Below are positions 1 through 8,624 of a stretch of DNA of 64,000 nt, one piece after another; the stretch's first letter is position 1; each line of letters opens with the position of its first letter. Both the position numbers and the translations under genes were made by a program. A model generated the notes under the pieces. That model ran no database searches. It had not been told where the DNA came from and was given only the letters and a program-made list of their open reading frames with translations. This stretch comes from Mesorhizobium sp. AR02 (GTDB lineage Bacteria; Pseudomonadota; Alphaproteobacteria; Rhizobiales; Rhizobiaceae), in the NCBI RefSeq assembly GCF_024746835.1, contig NZ_CP080531.1, positions 4,484,001 through 4,548,000 of the forward strand, in the 5' to 3' direction.

Positions 1-1
1 T

Positions 2-289
2 CCGGCGACGGTCACGACGCTGGCGCGCGCTCAGGATATGCGTCCGCAATCGATGGGCGCCATTGTTTCAGCGCTGCAAGTGGCCGGTCTGGTGGAAGGT
101 GCGCCGGATCCGGCCGATGGCCGGCAGACCCTCCTGTCGCTCACACCGGCCTGCCGGGACATGATCGCGACCGGACGGGCGGCAAGGCAGGATTGGCTGT
201 TCCGCGCCATCCAGTCGAAGCTTGACCACGAGGAGCAGGAGCAACTTGCAGGCGCCGTCGAACTGCTCGGGCGCCTCGCCGACTTCTGA
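2..289 (+). CDS. MarR-family transcriptional regulator, C-terminal part (5' end outside window)
   Basis: The frame is open from the left edge of the window, so only about the last 95 residues are visible. They show the MarR winged helix: a recognition-helix segment (MRPQSMGAIVSAL), then GLVEG, the wing DPADGRQTLLSLT and a closing dimerisation helix. MarR proteins are small DNA-binding repressors, often released by phenolic ligands. The next gene starts 54 bases downstream on the same strand and the following genes are tightly packed, so this regulator probably controls the isochorismatase-like and MFS genes. The ligand cannot be told from the sequence. Confidence 0.8.
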   Translation, partial: PATVTTLARAQDMRPQSMGAIVSALQVAGLVEGAPDPADGRQTLLSLTPACRDMIATGRAARQDWLFRAIQSKLDHEEQEQLAGAVELLGRLADF

Positions 290-343
290 CCAATCGTCCG
301 GCGTGCAACGCGCGCTGTTCCAATCATCGGAAGGAAAACACGG

Positions 344-907
344 ATGGCAGTCACCACGCTCGACCAGAAAACGGCACTTATCGTCATCGACCTGCAGAAA
401 GGCATCGTCTCCTTGCCCGCTGTCCATCCGATCGGTGACGTCGTGCGGCGGGCGAGCTCGCTTGCCGATGCGTTCCGCGGCCGCGGCTTGCCGGTCGTGC
501 TCGTCAATGTTGCCGGCGCGCCTCCAGGTCGGACGGAGCAGGCGCCTCGCATGCGGGAATTTCCCGCCGGCTGGGCCGATCTTGTCCCCGAATTGCAGCA
601 GCAGCCGGCGGACCACACCGTGACCAAACGCACCGTGGACGCCTTCGTCGACACTGATCTCGGAACCTGGCTCAAGGGCGAGGGCGTTACCCAGGTGGTG
701 ATCGCCGGCGTCTCCACCAGCATGGGCGTCGAAGCGACAGCACGCCATGCCCGCGATCTCGGGTTCAACGTCACGCTGGCCGTCGATGCCATGACCGACG
801 GCAATCCCGACGCCCACGCCAACAGCATCGATCGCATTTTCCCGAAACTCGGCGAAAGCGGCACGACGCGGGACGTCCTCGATCTCCTGGCGAAGAGGAG
901 TGCCTGA
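344..907 (+). CDS. Isochorismatase-family hydrolase without the catalytic cysteine
   Basis: This 187-residue protein has the isochorismatase/cysteine-hydrolase fold. The catalytic Asp lies in LIVIDLQKG (D16) and the Lys in TVTKRTVDAF (K95). The usual nucleophilic Cys is replaced by Gly in the motif STSMGVEATAR (G128). True isochorismatases such as PhzD also lack the Cys, whereas nicotinamidases and N-carbamoyl hydrolases need it, so an amidase role is unlikely. A GGAAGGA ribosome site precedes the ATG. It sits between a MarR regulator and a small membrane protein plus MFS exporter. The substrate is unknown. Confidence 0.8.
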   Translation: MAVTTLDQKTALIVIDLQKGIVSLPAVHPIGDVVRRASSLADAFRGRGLPVVLVNVAGAPPGRTEQAPRMREFPAGWADLVPELQQQPADHTVTKRTVDAFVDTDLGTWLKGEGVTQVVIAGVSTSMGVEATARHARDLGFNVTLAVDAMTDGNPDAHANSIDRIFPKLGESGTTRDVLDLLAKRSA

Positions 908-909
908 CA

Positions 910-1239
910 ATGCAATGGATCGACTGCGTGTCCTATTTCTTCGGCGGCGCCGTGCTGACCAACGCCGTGCCGCATTTCGTCAGTGGCGTGATGGGGCGGC
1001 CTTTTCAAAGTCCCTTCGCCAAGCCGCGCGGCCAGGGGCATTCTTCCTCGACCGTGAACGTGCTGTGGGGATTTCTGAACCTGGCGATCGGTTATCTCCT
1101 GGTGCTCCGTGTCGGAGATTTCGACCTGCGATCCGCGGCTGACGTCCTTGCGCTGGGGCTGGGCACCCTCCTGATGGGCGTGGCGATGGCACGCATGTTC
1201 GGCCGCTTCAACGGCGGCAATTCCCCGGCCGACGGATGA
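910..1239 (+). CDS. Small membrane protein of unknown function
   Basis: This 109-residue protein is not recognised. It has about three hydrophobic segments: near the N-terminus (VSYFFGGAVLTNAVPHFVSG), in the middle (VLWGFLNLAIGYLLVL) and near the C-terminus (LALGLGTLLMGVAMA). It starts two bases after the hydrolase stop, and its last four bases overlap the MFS start, so the three genes are probably co-translated. The composition resembles small integral membrane proteins that accompany transporters, but no function can be assigned. Confidence 0.65.
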   Translation: MQWIDCVSYFFGGAVLTNAVPHFVSGVMGRPFQSPFAKPRGQGHSSSTVNVLWGFLNLAIGYLLVLRVGDFDLRSAADVLALGLGTLLMGVAMARMFGRFNGGNSPADG

Positions 1240-2516
1240 GTGGTCCGGCAAAAGGCACGTTCCGTTCGCTGGCCAATTTCAATTACCGAGTCTGGGCCGG
1301 CGGCGCGATCGTGTCCAATGTGGGAACGTGGATGCAGCGTACCGCGCAGGACTGGGTGGTGCTGACGCAACTGACCCACAACAACGCGACCGCCATGGGC
1401 GTGGTGATGGCGCTGCAGTTTGCTCCGCAGATCCTGCTGCTGCCATGGACCGGCTTTGCCGCCGATCATCTCGACCGGCGCAAGCTGCTGCTCGCCACGC
1501 AGGGCGCGATGGGCCTGCTTGCGCTCGGCCTCGGCCTGCTCACCGTCGCCGGGCTCGTGCAGTTGTGGCACGTCTATGTGTTCGCCTTCCTGCTTGGCTG
1601 CACGACAGCGTTCGATGCGCCGGCGCGCCAGACATTCGTCTCGGATCTGGTTGGCGAGGCAGACCTGTCGAATGCCGTGGCGCTGAATTCCACCTCGTTC
1701 AATGTCGCGCGCATGATCGGGCCCGCGGTCGCCGGCGCCCTTATCGCTTCCATCGGCTCCGGCTGGGTCTTCCTGATCAACGCTGCATCGTTTGCCGCTG
1801 TCCTTGCCTCGCTCGGCCTGCTGCGTGTCGGCAAGCTTCACCTGAAGGACAAGGCGCAGCGGAGCCGCGGCAGCCTTGCCGAGGGCTTTGCCTATGTGTG
1901 GAAGCGTCCTGATCTCAAAGCCATCCTTCTGATGCTCTTCCTGATCGGCACGTTTGGGCTCAACTTCCCGATCTTCATTTCGACCATGTCCGTCTCCGTC
2001 TTTCACGCGGGCGCCGGCCAATACGGGCTGCTGACGTCGACCATGGCGATCGGATCGGTCAGCGGCGCGCTGCTGGCCGCCCGGCGCGAGCAACCCCGCC
2101 TGGCGTTTCTTCTGGCGGGTGCCGCGATCTTTGGTCTGGGCTTCAGCCTGGCCGCTGTCACGCCCAACTACTGGCTGTTTGGCCTCGCGCTCGTTGTCAT
2201 CGGCATCTCTGCGCAGACGATGACCACCTCGACGATCAGCCTGGTGCAGCTCTCGACCGAGCCCGCCATGCGTGGGCGCGTGATGGCGATCCTGCTGGCC
2301 ACAACGCTGGGCGGCACCGCTCTCGGCGCGCCGGTGGTCGGCTGGGTGGCCGATGATGTCGGCCCGCGCTGGGCGCTTGGCGTGGCCGCCATTGCCGGCT
2401 TTGCGGCTGTTATCGTCGGGGTTCGCTATCTCGCGACGTATCGCCAGCTGCGCGTGCGGATCGAGGCCGGGCGTTTGCGCTTTGACCTCGATGGCGGCAA
2501 AGCCGAGCCGGCATAG
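1236..2516 (+). CDS. MFS exporter, EntS-like (MFS_3) type
   Basis: This 426-residue major facilitator has about 12 hydrophobic segments and the loop 2-3 signature as AADHLDRRKLL. The N-terminus (FRSLANFNYRVWAGGAIVSN, then GTWMQRTAQDWVV) is typical of the MFS_3 group, which includes the enterobactin exporter EntS and multidrug pumps. It overlaps the upstream small membrane protein by four bases. The neighbouring MarR regulator suggests induction by a small molecule. The substrate is unknown; a catecholate or other aromatic compound would fit the neighbours. Confidence 0.85.
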   Translation: MSGPAKGTFRSLANFNYRVWAGGAIVSNVGTWMQRTAQDWVVLTQLTHNNATAMGVVMALQFAPQILLLPWTGFAADHLDRRKLLLATQGAMGLLALGLGLLTVAGLVQLWHVYVFAFLLGCTTAFDAPARQTFVSDLVGEADLSNAVALNSTSFNVARMIGPAVAGALIASIGSGWVFLINAASFAAVLASLGLLRVGKLHLKDKAQRSRGSLAEGFAYVWKRPDLKAILLMLFLIGTFGLNFPIFISTMSVSVFHAGAGQYGLLTSTMAIGSVSGALLAARREQPRLAFLLAGAAIFGLGFSLAAVTPNYWLFGLALVVIGISAQTMTTSTISLVQLSTEPAMRGRVMAILLATTLGGTALGAPVVGWVADDVGPRWALGVAAIAGFAAVIVGVRYLATYRQLRVRIEAGRLRFDLDGGKAEPA

Positions 2517-2664
2517 GCCGCCTTCTCCGGCGTCCTGATAAAATATGATTACTGAAGTCAAGTTTCTGTGGAAACCCTGGCGACGCTGTGGCATGCCCGG
2601 CGATGGCGAAGAGGCCGAGATATTTCGGTGGCTTCGTTTGAACTGCTATCGAAGGATTTCAGCG

Positions 2665-3744
2665 ATGGACCAGTCGAGCGCGCAGACCCGCATCAGCGAT
2701 GCGGCAATCAGGTCGGCGATCGAGCGCCTGCGCGCCGAGCACGGCGAATTCGAGATCGAAACCGGCGCTGCCGACCGATGGGAGCTTCGCCTGTATTACG
2801 GGTCTTTGAGCGCCACGCTCGAAGGCGACGCCATGCTGATCCGCGTCGCGGCAACAGACGAAACCTGCCTCTCCTACATGAAGATGACGGTCGCCGGCCA
2901 TGTCGCCCAGCATCTCGGCACGGCCAGTGGATTGCGCTGGCAAGGCGACGGCAGCGATGCCGGCACGCCGGTCTTCTTCCGCGAGATCACGGTGGTGTCG
3001 TCGACGCGGATTTCGCCGCATATGCAGCGCCTGCGCTTCGCCGGCACGGACCTCGGCCGCTTCACCCATGGCGGCCTCCACATGCGGCTGCTGTTGCCGC
3101 CACGTGGCCGGCGGCCAGTCTGGCCCTCCATGGGCACTGACGGCCTACTTGTCTGGCCCTCGGGCGAGGATGCGCTCACCATACGGGTCTACACGATCCG
3201 GGCGATCGATTCGGCAAGCGGCTGGCTCGATGTCGATTTCGTGCTGCACCCCGGCCAGGATACGCCGGCCGCCACCTTTGCGCAGAACGCCCAGGCGGGA
3301 GACGTGATCGGGATGATCGGACCCGGTGGCGGCGATGCACCGAAAGCGCAGACCCTGTTTCTCATCGGTGACGATACCGCGCTGCCGGCCATTGGCAGGA
3401 TCCTCGAGCAGCCGCCGCCGTCAACTCAAGTGGAGGCGCTCATCGAGGTCGATGGTCCTGACGACCGGATCGCGCTGCCGCAAGGCGAGACCATCGCCAT
3501 CAGCTGGCTCTACCGGCATGGCCGCGACGCTGGCACCGCCAGTCTGCTGCCGGCAGCCCTGCGCGGGCGCAGCCACGCCGCACTTGCCGACGGCCTTTTC
3601 GTCTGGGCCGGATGCGAATTCACCGACTTCCGCGAGATCCGCAGGATCGTGCGCAGGGAATGGGGCCTGCCACGCGACAGGCATCTGGTCACCGCCTATT
3701 GGCGCCGCGGCGCGCAGGGCGAAAATGGGGGTGGCGAGGAGTAG
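2665..3744 (+). CDS. Siderophore-interacting protein with N-terminal DUF2218
   Basis: This protein of about 359 residues has two parts. The first ~90 residues match the DUF2218 pattern (RAEHGEFEIETGAADRWEL, later YMKMTVAGHVAQHLG). The rest is a siderophore-interacting FAD-binding domain followed by its SIP C-terminal domain, ending HLVTAYWRRG. Such flavoproteins reduce ferric siderophores in the cytoplasm using NAD(P)H. The frame is open back to an ATG at 2545, but the ATG at 2665 is preferred because GAAGGA lies eight bases upstream and DUF2218 begins there. It lies about 150 bases after the MFS gene. Confidence 0.85.
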   Translation: MDQSSAQTRISDAAIRSAIERLRAEHGEFEIETGAADRWELRLYYGSLSATLEGDAMLIRVAATDETCLSYMKMTVAGHVAQHLGTASGLRWQGDGSDAGTPVFFREITVVSSTRISPHMQRLRFAGTDLGRFTHGGLHMRLLLPPRGRRPVWPSMGTDGLLVWPSGEDALTIRVYTIRAIDSASGWLDVDFVLHPGQDTPAATFAQNAQAGDVIGMIGPGGGDAPKAQTLFLIGDDTALPAIGRILEQPPPSTQVEALIEVDGPDDRIALPQGETIAISWLYRHGRDAGTASLLPAALRGRSHAALADGLFVWAGCEFTDFREIRRIVRREWGLPRDRHLVTAYWRRGAQGENGGGEE

Positions 3745-3765
3745 GGCTCCGATGGGGAAAAGCCG

Positions 3766-4863
3766 TCAGTCCCGGATGCTTCTCGCCACCAGCCGAGCAA
3801 CGCTCGGGCCGACAAGCAGCACGATCAGGAAGCGCGCCGATTGCAGCGCCATGACGAAGGAGATGTCGACGTTCTGCGCCGCGGCGGCGATGATGGCGAC
3901 GCTGTCCATGCCGCCGGGGCTGGTCGCCAGATAGGCGGTCAGCGGATCTATGCCGAGCAGGTGGCTGATCAGGAAGGCGAGCCCGCCGCAAAAGGCGATC
4001 AGCGCCACGATCGAGGCGATGATCTGCGGCAGCGCGCGTGTCGCATGGCGCAGGATCGGCCTGGTGAAGTTCAGCCCGATCGACCAGCCGACCATGGCGT
4101 AGCTGACCGCCAGCAGCCATGGCGGCAACTGCATCTCGATGCCAAGGCCGAGATGGATGACGGCGCCGAAGATGAAGGTACCGAGGAAGAAGGGCGAGGG
4201 CAGCCGGCACAGCTTGCCCGCCAGGCCGCCGACCAGCGCGATGCCTGACGTGGCGGCGAAGGCTTGGGCATCGATCGGCGGAAACCAGATGATCGGCGTG
4301 ATTTCGATGCCCGACGTGTCGACCCACATCTTGGCGACGAGAGCCGCCGTCATCGAGACGAAGATGACGCGCAGATACTGCATGAAGGCGACGAGGCGCT
4401 GATCGGCGCCGAACGCGCCAGCCATCAGCACCATGGCGGTGGCCGCACCTGGCGAGGAGCCCCAGACGGCGGTGGTGCCGGGCAGGATGCGCCAGCGGCT
4501 GGTCAGCCAGCCGAGCAGGCTGGAGGCTGCGACTGTCGCAATCACCACGCCCAGGAACAGCGGCCATTCCTGGTAGAAGACGGGAAAGATGTCGGCCGAG
4601 ATCGACGCGAGGCAGCCGACAATGGCCTGGGCGGAGCCGAACAGCAGGCGCGGCACCCGCACCGTAGCGCCATTGGTGCCGGCGATGATCGCCGCCAGCA
4701 TCGGCCCGATCAGCAGCGCCGCCGGCAGAGCGGCGAGTTCGAGCGCGCCGGCAAACAGGGCGGAAATGGTGAGCAGGACCAGCCATTGCCAAGGCTTGCC
4801 CATCCGCGCCATGCGCTCGGTGGCGGGCTGGTCAGGGGATGGCTGCTGGGCCGAGGAATCCAT
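3766..4863 (-). CDS. AbrB-family membrane protein (putative transporter)
   Basis: This 365-residue polytopic membrane protein carries the internal duplication typical of the AbrB membrane family (PF05145, formerly called putative ammonia monooxygenase). Each half has a Pro/Gly-rich hairpin such as LPAALLIGPMLAA, and the middle contains LPGTTAVWGSSPGAATAMVLMA. Members are about 340-380 residues long and their substrates are poorly defined. The name is unrelated to the AbrB DNA-binding fold. It converges on the siderophore-interacting gene and is divergent from the parDE pair. Confidence 0.8.
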   Translation of the reverse strand: MDSSAQQPSPDQPATERMARMGKPWQWLVLLTISALFAGALELAALPAALLIGPMLAAIIAGTNGATVRVPRLLFGSAQAIVGCLASISADIFPVFYQEWPLFLGVVIATVAASSLLGWLTSRWRILPGTTAVWGSSPGAATAMVLMAGAFGADQRLVAFMQYLRVIFVSMTAALVAKMWVDTSGIEITPIIWFPPIDAQAFAATSGIALVGGLAGKLCRLPSPFFLGTFIFGAVIHLGLGIEMQLPPWLLAVSYAMVGWSIGLNFTRPILRHATRALPQIIASIVALIAFCGGLAFLISHLLGIDPLTAYLATSPGGMDSVAIIAAAAQNVDISFVMALQSARFLIVLLVGPSVARLVARSIRD

Positions 4864-4990
4864 GTTTCGGTCTTAGACCCGGCCGCGAAAATACGAACCC
4901 TTGCGGCGAAAATGGGCACGATTTCTCTCAGTTGGCGACGCTGGCTTGGAGTCTACGTCAGTACGGGCATTTTCACGCTGATGTCAGTAA

Positions 4991-5019
4991 TTGCGCAAAT
5001 TTTGTTATTTGCGTATAAT
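4991..5019 (+). promoter_or_regulatory. parDE promoter with overlapping inverted-repeat operator
   Basis: A -35 box TTGCGC (4991-4996) and a perfect -10 box TATAAT (5014-5019) are separated by 17 bases. Between them lies the inverted repeat CGCAAAT / ATTTGCG (4994-5000 and 5007-5013, six-base spacer). ParD antitoxins usually repress their own operon by binding such a repeat, so this is the likely operator. The ribosome site GGAGG follows just before the ATG at 5043. Confidence 0.7.
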
Positions 5020-5042
5020 GAAAGGGACAAGGAGGTACACCT

Positions 5043-5288
5043 ATGAACGTATCATTGGGAGATCGTTGGGAAAATTTTGTCTCCGACATCGTCAAGCTTG
5101 GCCGCTACGGCTCGGCCAGTGAAGTCGTGCGCGAGGGGCTGCGCCTGGTCGAAGAACGCGAGGAAAAGCTGAAGGCTTTACGCGCTATGCTTGACAAATC
5201 GTTTGCTGAGGGTGGTGAAGCCACCGAACAGGACATTGATGCATCTTTAGACGCCAAGGCGGCACAGCTCGCAAAGGAAGGTCTCTAG
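5043..5288 (+). CDS. parD: ParD-type ribbon-helix-helix antitoxin
   Basis: This 81-residue protein begins MNVSLGDRWENFVSDIV and continues GRYGSASEVVREGLRLVEERE. That is the ribbon-helix-helix DNA-binding unit of ParD antitoxins, followed by a toxin-binding tail rich in Glu, Lys and Ala. A strong ribosome site (AAGGAGG) and a consensus-like promoter precede it. The toxin gene starts two bases after its stop. The pair is expected to be self-repressed through the inverted repeat in the promoter. Confidence 0.85.
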   Translation: MNVSLGDRWENFVSDIVKLGRYGSASEVVREGLRLVEEREEKLKALRAMLDKSFAEGGEATEQDIDASLDAKAAQLAKEGL

Positions 5289-5290
5289 GG

Positions 5291-5605
5291 GTGCCACGCC
5301 TTCGCATGCTCCCTTCAGCCCAAGCAGACTTGGTCGGTCTTCTTGAGCATATCGCTCGAGAAAGCGGCAACCTCGAAATCGCGAGACGGTTTGTAGAGGT
5401 CTTGCGTCAAAAATGTCGCGACCTCGCGACATTGCCAGCCACTATCGGGCGTGCGCGACACGAACTCAGACCTGACGTGAGAAGCTACGCATTTCGCGGA
5501 TATGTGATCTTCTTCCGTTATCGGGACGATTTCTTCGAAGTCGCCAACATAATCGAGGGGCATCGAGATATTGACGCTCTGTTTTCTAAAGCAGAGGGTG
5601 ACTGA
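5291..5605 (+). CDS. parE: ParE/RelE-superfamily toxin
   Basis: This 104-residue protein is read from a GTG start two bases after the antitoxin stop. It shows the ParE pattern: LPSAQADLVGLLEHIARESG at the N-terminus, a central RRFVEVLRQKCRDLATLP, GRARHELRPDVRSYAFRGYVIFFRY and the end NIIEGHRDIDALF. ParE proteins poison DNA gyrase; the related RelE proteins cut mRNA on the ribosome. The sequence and partner favour ParE. An in-frame ATG at 5309 is a possible later start, but GTG keeps more of the first strand. Confidence 0.85.
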   Translation: MPRLRMLPSAQADLVGLLEHIARESGNLEIARRFVEVLRQKCRDLATLPATIGRARHELRPDVRSYAFRGYVIFFRYRDDFFEVANIIEGHRDIDALFSKAEGD

Positions 5606-5706
5606 GGAGTATTCCGTATCAATGCCACTATCCTCAGCGCCGTGCCGACGCGCGCTAGCGCCCGGCCATGGGTCCGCATTCGAGAATGCGCTTGCTCTGT
5701 TGAGGC

Positions 5707-6015
5707 TCAGCCCGTCTTGCCGTCAGCCAAGCCAAAGCCGCCGACGGGGTGGGTTTCCACCTGGAACTCGAAGCCGGCGATGAAGGGGCGCGCCTTGGCG
5801 ATGGCCGCTTGGACTTCCGGAAGTTGCAGCGAGGCCTTGTGGCTTTCGGCGTCGGTCCACACTTCGGTGACCCAGATCGCATCGGCATCCGCGGGGTCGC
5901 GGGCGATGATGTAACTCAGGCAGCCGGGCAAGGCACCGGTGCTGGCGCGCAGGACGTCCATGACCGCGTCGCGCTGGCCGCGCGATGCCCGCATCTTGCC
6001 GATCAGTCCGTACAT
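5707..6015 (-). CDS. Antibiotic biosynthesis monooxygenase-type small protein (ABM domain)
   Basis: This 102-residue ferredoxin-like ABM-domain protein has the typical beta-strand start MYGLIGKMRA, the central SYIIARDPADADAIWVTEVW and the helix LPEVQAAIAKARPFIAGF. The family includes quinol monooxygenases such as YgiN and proteins that handle small reactive compounds, usually as dimers. It lies 64 bases downstream of an SDR gene on the same strand, so the two may be co-transcribed. The reaction is unknown. Confidence 0.8.
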   Translation of the reverse strand: MYGLIGKMRASRGQRDAVMDVLRASTGALPGCLSYIIARDPADADAIWVTEVWTDAESHKASLQLPEVQAAIAKARPFIAGFEFQVETHPVGGFGLADGKTG

Positions 6016-6079
6016 TCTGTTGTCTCCCCTTCAAAGTCTCCGACAAGAGTATGCGGACCTTCAGTATGCAGATAGCCGG

Positions 6080-6859
6080 TCACGGCATCAACTGGCCGCC
6101 ATTCACCTCGATCACCTGGCCGGTGATGTAGCCGCTCAGCAGGTCCGACGACAGGAACAGATAGGCGCCGACGCAGTCTTCCGCCGTGCCGGCGCGGCCC
6201 TGCGGAATGGTGGCGACCATGCCCTTGATCTGCTCGTCGGTCGAATAGCGCTCGTGGAACGGGGTCAGGATCGTGCCCGGCGCCACGGCGTTGACGCGGA
6301 TGCCGAAGCCGATCAGTTCCTTGGCCATGCCGCGTGTCACATTGGAGACGAAGGCCTTGGCCGAACCGTAGAGACCGGCGCCACCGCCGGCGCCATTGCG
6401 CGCGGCGATCGACGAGGTGTTGACGATGAAGCCGCCCTGCTTCTTCAGCCACGGGATGGCCTTGCGCGAGGCTGTCAGCACCGAACGGGCGTTGAGGTCC
6501 ATCACCGCGTCGTAGTGCGCTTCGGTCTGCTCGGCATAGGGCACGCGGCCAAGCATGCCGCCGGCATTGTTGACCAGCCCGTCGAGGCGGCCGAAATGCT
6601 GCGCGCTGTCCTCGACGACGCGTTCGACATCGGCGGCAACGGAAAAATCGCCCTGGACGAGGAACACTTCGCCGCCGCTGTCGGCAATGGTCTTGCCCAG
6701 TTTCTCGGCGGCATCGCGGCTCGAATTGTAATGCAGCGCCACCCTGGATTTCTGCGCGGCATAGGCCAGCGCCAGTGCTGCGCCTATGCCGGTAGAAGCG
6801 CCGGTGACCAGCACCGCCTTGCCGGCGAGATCGGGAATGGTAAGCGCGGTCGTGGACAC
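6080..6859 (-). CDS. Short-chain dehydrogenase/reductase (SDR)
   Basis: This 259-residue classical SDR carries the cofactor motif TGASTGIGAALA (from about residue 20), NNAGG, the catalytic Ser in VNTSSIAARNG and the YGSAK active site. The end SGYITGQVIEVNGGQLMP is the usual substrate-loop and tail pattern. It reduces or oxidises a hydroxyl or keto group with NAD(P)(H); the substrate is not evident. It precedes the ABM-domain gene on the same strand. Confidence 0.88.
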   Translation of the reverse strand: MSTTALTIPDLAGKAVLVTGASTGIGAALALAYAAQKSRVALHYNSSRDAAEKLGKTIADSGGEVFLVQGDFSVAADVERVVEDSAQHFGRLDGLVNNAGGMLGRVPYAEQTEAHYDAVMDLNARSVLTASRKAIPWLKKQGGFIVNTSSIAARNGAGGGAGLYGSAKAFVSNVTRGMAKELIGFGIRVNAVAPGTILTPFHERYSTDEQIKGMVATIPQGRAGTAEDCVGAYLFLSSDLLSGYITGQVIEVNGGQLMP

Positions 6860-6923
6860 TGCTGGTCCTCCGGAGGGTTTCGGCGAGACCAGCCGTTCCC
6901 GGCCCCGGAGTCAAGACTGTGCA

Positions 6924-7361
6924 CTATGGCCGGAGATAGGCATAGCCCTGGCTTTGCAGTTCCGCGAGCTTGACGACGCCACCCTTGTCGGCGGCATGGA
7001 AACCGTCGAGCAGATCGGCGAGCGAAATGTCCATGCCGCGCATGGTGTTGGCGCAGGCCTGCGGCACGAGCCCTTGCTGCACCAGGCCGGCCAAGCGACC
7101 CGAGACCGCGGCCGATATGCCCTTCGACTTGAAGGCGGCCAGGGCCGGGCCGTGGACAACCAGCACGATGTCGACATTGCCGCCGGTGCCCTCATAGTGG
7201 TTCTTGATGTTGCCGAGCACGAAGTTGACCTTGTCGGGATCGCTCAGGTGATAGGCGACCTTCAGCTTGGCCGGCTCCGTGGCCGCGGCCTGCACTGCCC
7301 GCAAGCCAAGAAGCGTTCCGGTTCCGGCAAGAACCGCGCGGAACATGTCGCGTCGGCGCAT
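6924..7361 (-). CDS. Exported DsrE-family protein
   Basis: This 145-residue protein starts at an ATG five bases after GGGAGG; a longer frame upstream has no comparable ribosome site. The N-terminus MRRRDMFRAVLAGTGTLLGL is a signal peptide with an arginine cluster, possibly a Tat signal, cleaved near AVQAAA. The mature part follows the DsrE/DsrF-like pattern (LKVAYHLSDPDKVNFVLGNI, VDIVLVVHGPALAAF, a Cys in PQACANTMRGM). DsrE proteins act in sulfur relay, but exported versions like this have no settled role. Confidence 0.75.
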   Translation of the reverse strand: MRRRDMFRAVLAGTGTLLGLRAVQAAATEPAKLKVAYHLSDPDKVNFVLGNIKNHYEGTGGNVDIVLVVHGPALAAFKSKGISAAVSGRLAGLVQQGLVPQACANTMRGMDISLADLLDGFHAADKGGVVKLAELQSQGYAYLRP

Positions 7362-7457
7362 GGCATCCTCCCTGGATTTCACCGCAATTTGCGTGGCTGC
7401 GGCCGTAATACTAGCATAAATTGACGTTACGTCCTGCCGATGCGAGGAGAGGGTCAC

Positions 7458-8561
7458 ATGACGTTCAGGGCAGGGGCATGGAAGACAATTGCCGGCGCGG
7501 GGTTTGGCGTTGTGTTGCTCGGGTTGCTGGCAGGCACGGCTGTCGCCGACGACGCGCTTAAACTTAGGGAACTCAGCCCGAACGGGGCGGACGCCTGTTT
7601 CGGCCGTGTCTACGACCCGGCGCATCTCAAGGCGCATCCGAAGCAGAAAGTGGCGCGGATTTTCTTCTACTACGGCCATGACCCGGTCAGCCGGCCGAAC
7701 GAGGAACCGACCGCGAATTCGGACACCTCCTACAATGGCTTTGTCACCACGACGGTGCGGGGCGCCAAGGCGCCGCAATGGGCCAGCGGCTGGTGCAATC
7801 ACGAGTCCGAAGACGGCACATCAGGCCCGATCCGCTGCGGCATGGATTGCGACCGCACGCTGGCCTCGCTGAAGGTCGACGACAAGGGCCGGGTGCTGCT
7901 GTCCGACCTGTCGCCCGATATTTACCTCGATCCGGATTCGGAGGAACAACTCGGCAAGGCGGAATATGACAGGCAGGCGCTCGGCTCCGAGGACGACAAT
8001 TTCCGCCTCGACCCGATGCCGGTCGCGACCTGCCAGGCGGAGTTCGCGCGCATCGATCCGATCGACCCGGCGCTCGGGGCCCCGCTGCGCGAGCGGCTGA
8101 AGCCTGACCAGCCCTTCTGCTATGGCCGCGATTATGATGCGGCGCATATGAGCTCACACCCCAACCAGCTGACGCAGTCGATCCGGGTTTTTCGAGGGCC
8201 GGTGGAACTCGCTTCCTACGCTTCGAGCGGTGACGCCGCCAATTGGCCTGATGGCGCCGACATCGCCGTTTCGGTCACGACGCGCCTGAAGCCGGGCAAG
8301 GTCACGCAGACCTATTCCTGCCAGGGCGAGGCCGACCAGTGGCGTTGTGCGGCAAGCTCGAAGCTGAGCGATTTCTCCTGCGACATTGCGCAGAAGGAGA
8401 TCTTCCTCAAGCGCGGCGCCAATGGCATGATGATGCTGGCCAACCCCAACAGCAGCCTGGCGATCGTCGATCTCTGCTCAAAGGCCGCCGACGGCAAGAC
8501 GAAGTCGGACGACAAGGTCTACCGACTGGAGCCGATGCCGCAATCGGCCTGCGCGCCGTGA
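7458..8561 (+). CDS. Secreted protein with two tandem copies of an unknown domain
   Basis: This 367-residue protein is not recognised. The ATG at 7458 follows GAGGAGAGGG, and a signal peptide (AGFGVVLLGLLAGTAVADD) is clear. The mature protein is an internal duplication. Copy one has CFGRVYDPAHLKAHPKQKV and ends FRLDPMPVATC. Copy two has CYGRDYDAAHMSSHPNQ and ends YRLEPMPQSAC. Each unit is about 165-170 residues and carries conserved Cys residues, suggesting disulfides outside the cytoplasm. It is divergent from the DsrE-type gene. Confidence 0.75.
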   Translation: MTFRAGAWKTIAGAGFGVVLLGLLAGTAVADDALKLRELSPNGADACFGRVYDPAHLKAHPKQKVARIFFYYGHDPVSRPNEEPTANSDTSYNGFVTTTVRGAKAPQWASGWCNHESEDGTSGPIRCGMDCDRTLASLKVDDKGRVLLSDLSPDIYLDPDSEEQLGKAEYDRQALGSEDDNFRLDPMPVATCQAEFARIDPIDPALGAPLRERLKPDQPFCYGRDYDAAHMSSHPNQLTQSIRVFRGPVELASYASSGDAANWPDGADIAVSVTTRLKPGKVTQTYSCQGEADQWRCAASSKLSDFSCDIAQKEIFLKRGANGMMMLANPNSSLAIVDLCSKAADGKTKSDDKVYRLEPMPQSACAP

Positions 8562-8590
8562 GGTCGGACTTGTCTACGTCGTCTTGAAGG

Positions 8591-8609
8591 GATATATCTT
8601 TGCTATATC
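8591..8609 (+). promoter_or_regulatory. Probable vapBC operator
   Basis: The inverted repeat GATATA / TATATC with a seven-base spacer lies 16 bases upstream of the vapB start, inside an AT-rich stretch that could also hold the promoter. VapB antitoxins usually bind such repeats to repress their own operon. Confidence 0.45.
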
Positions 8610-8624
8610 TCACTTGAGGATAGC

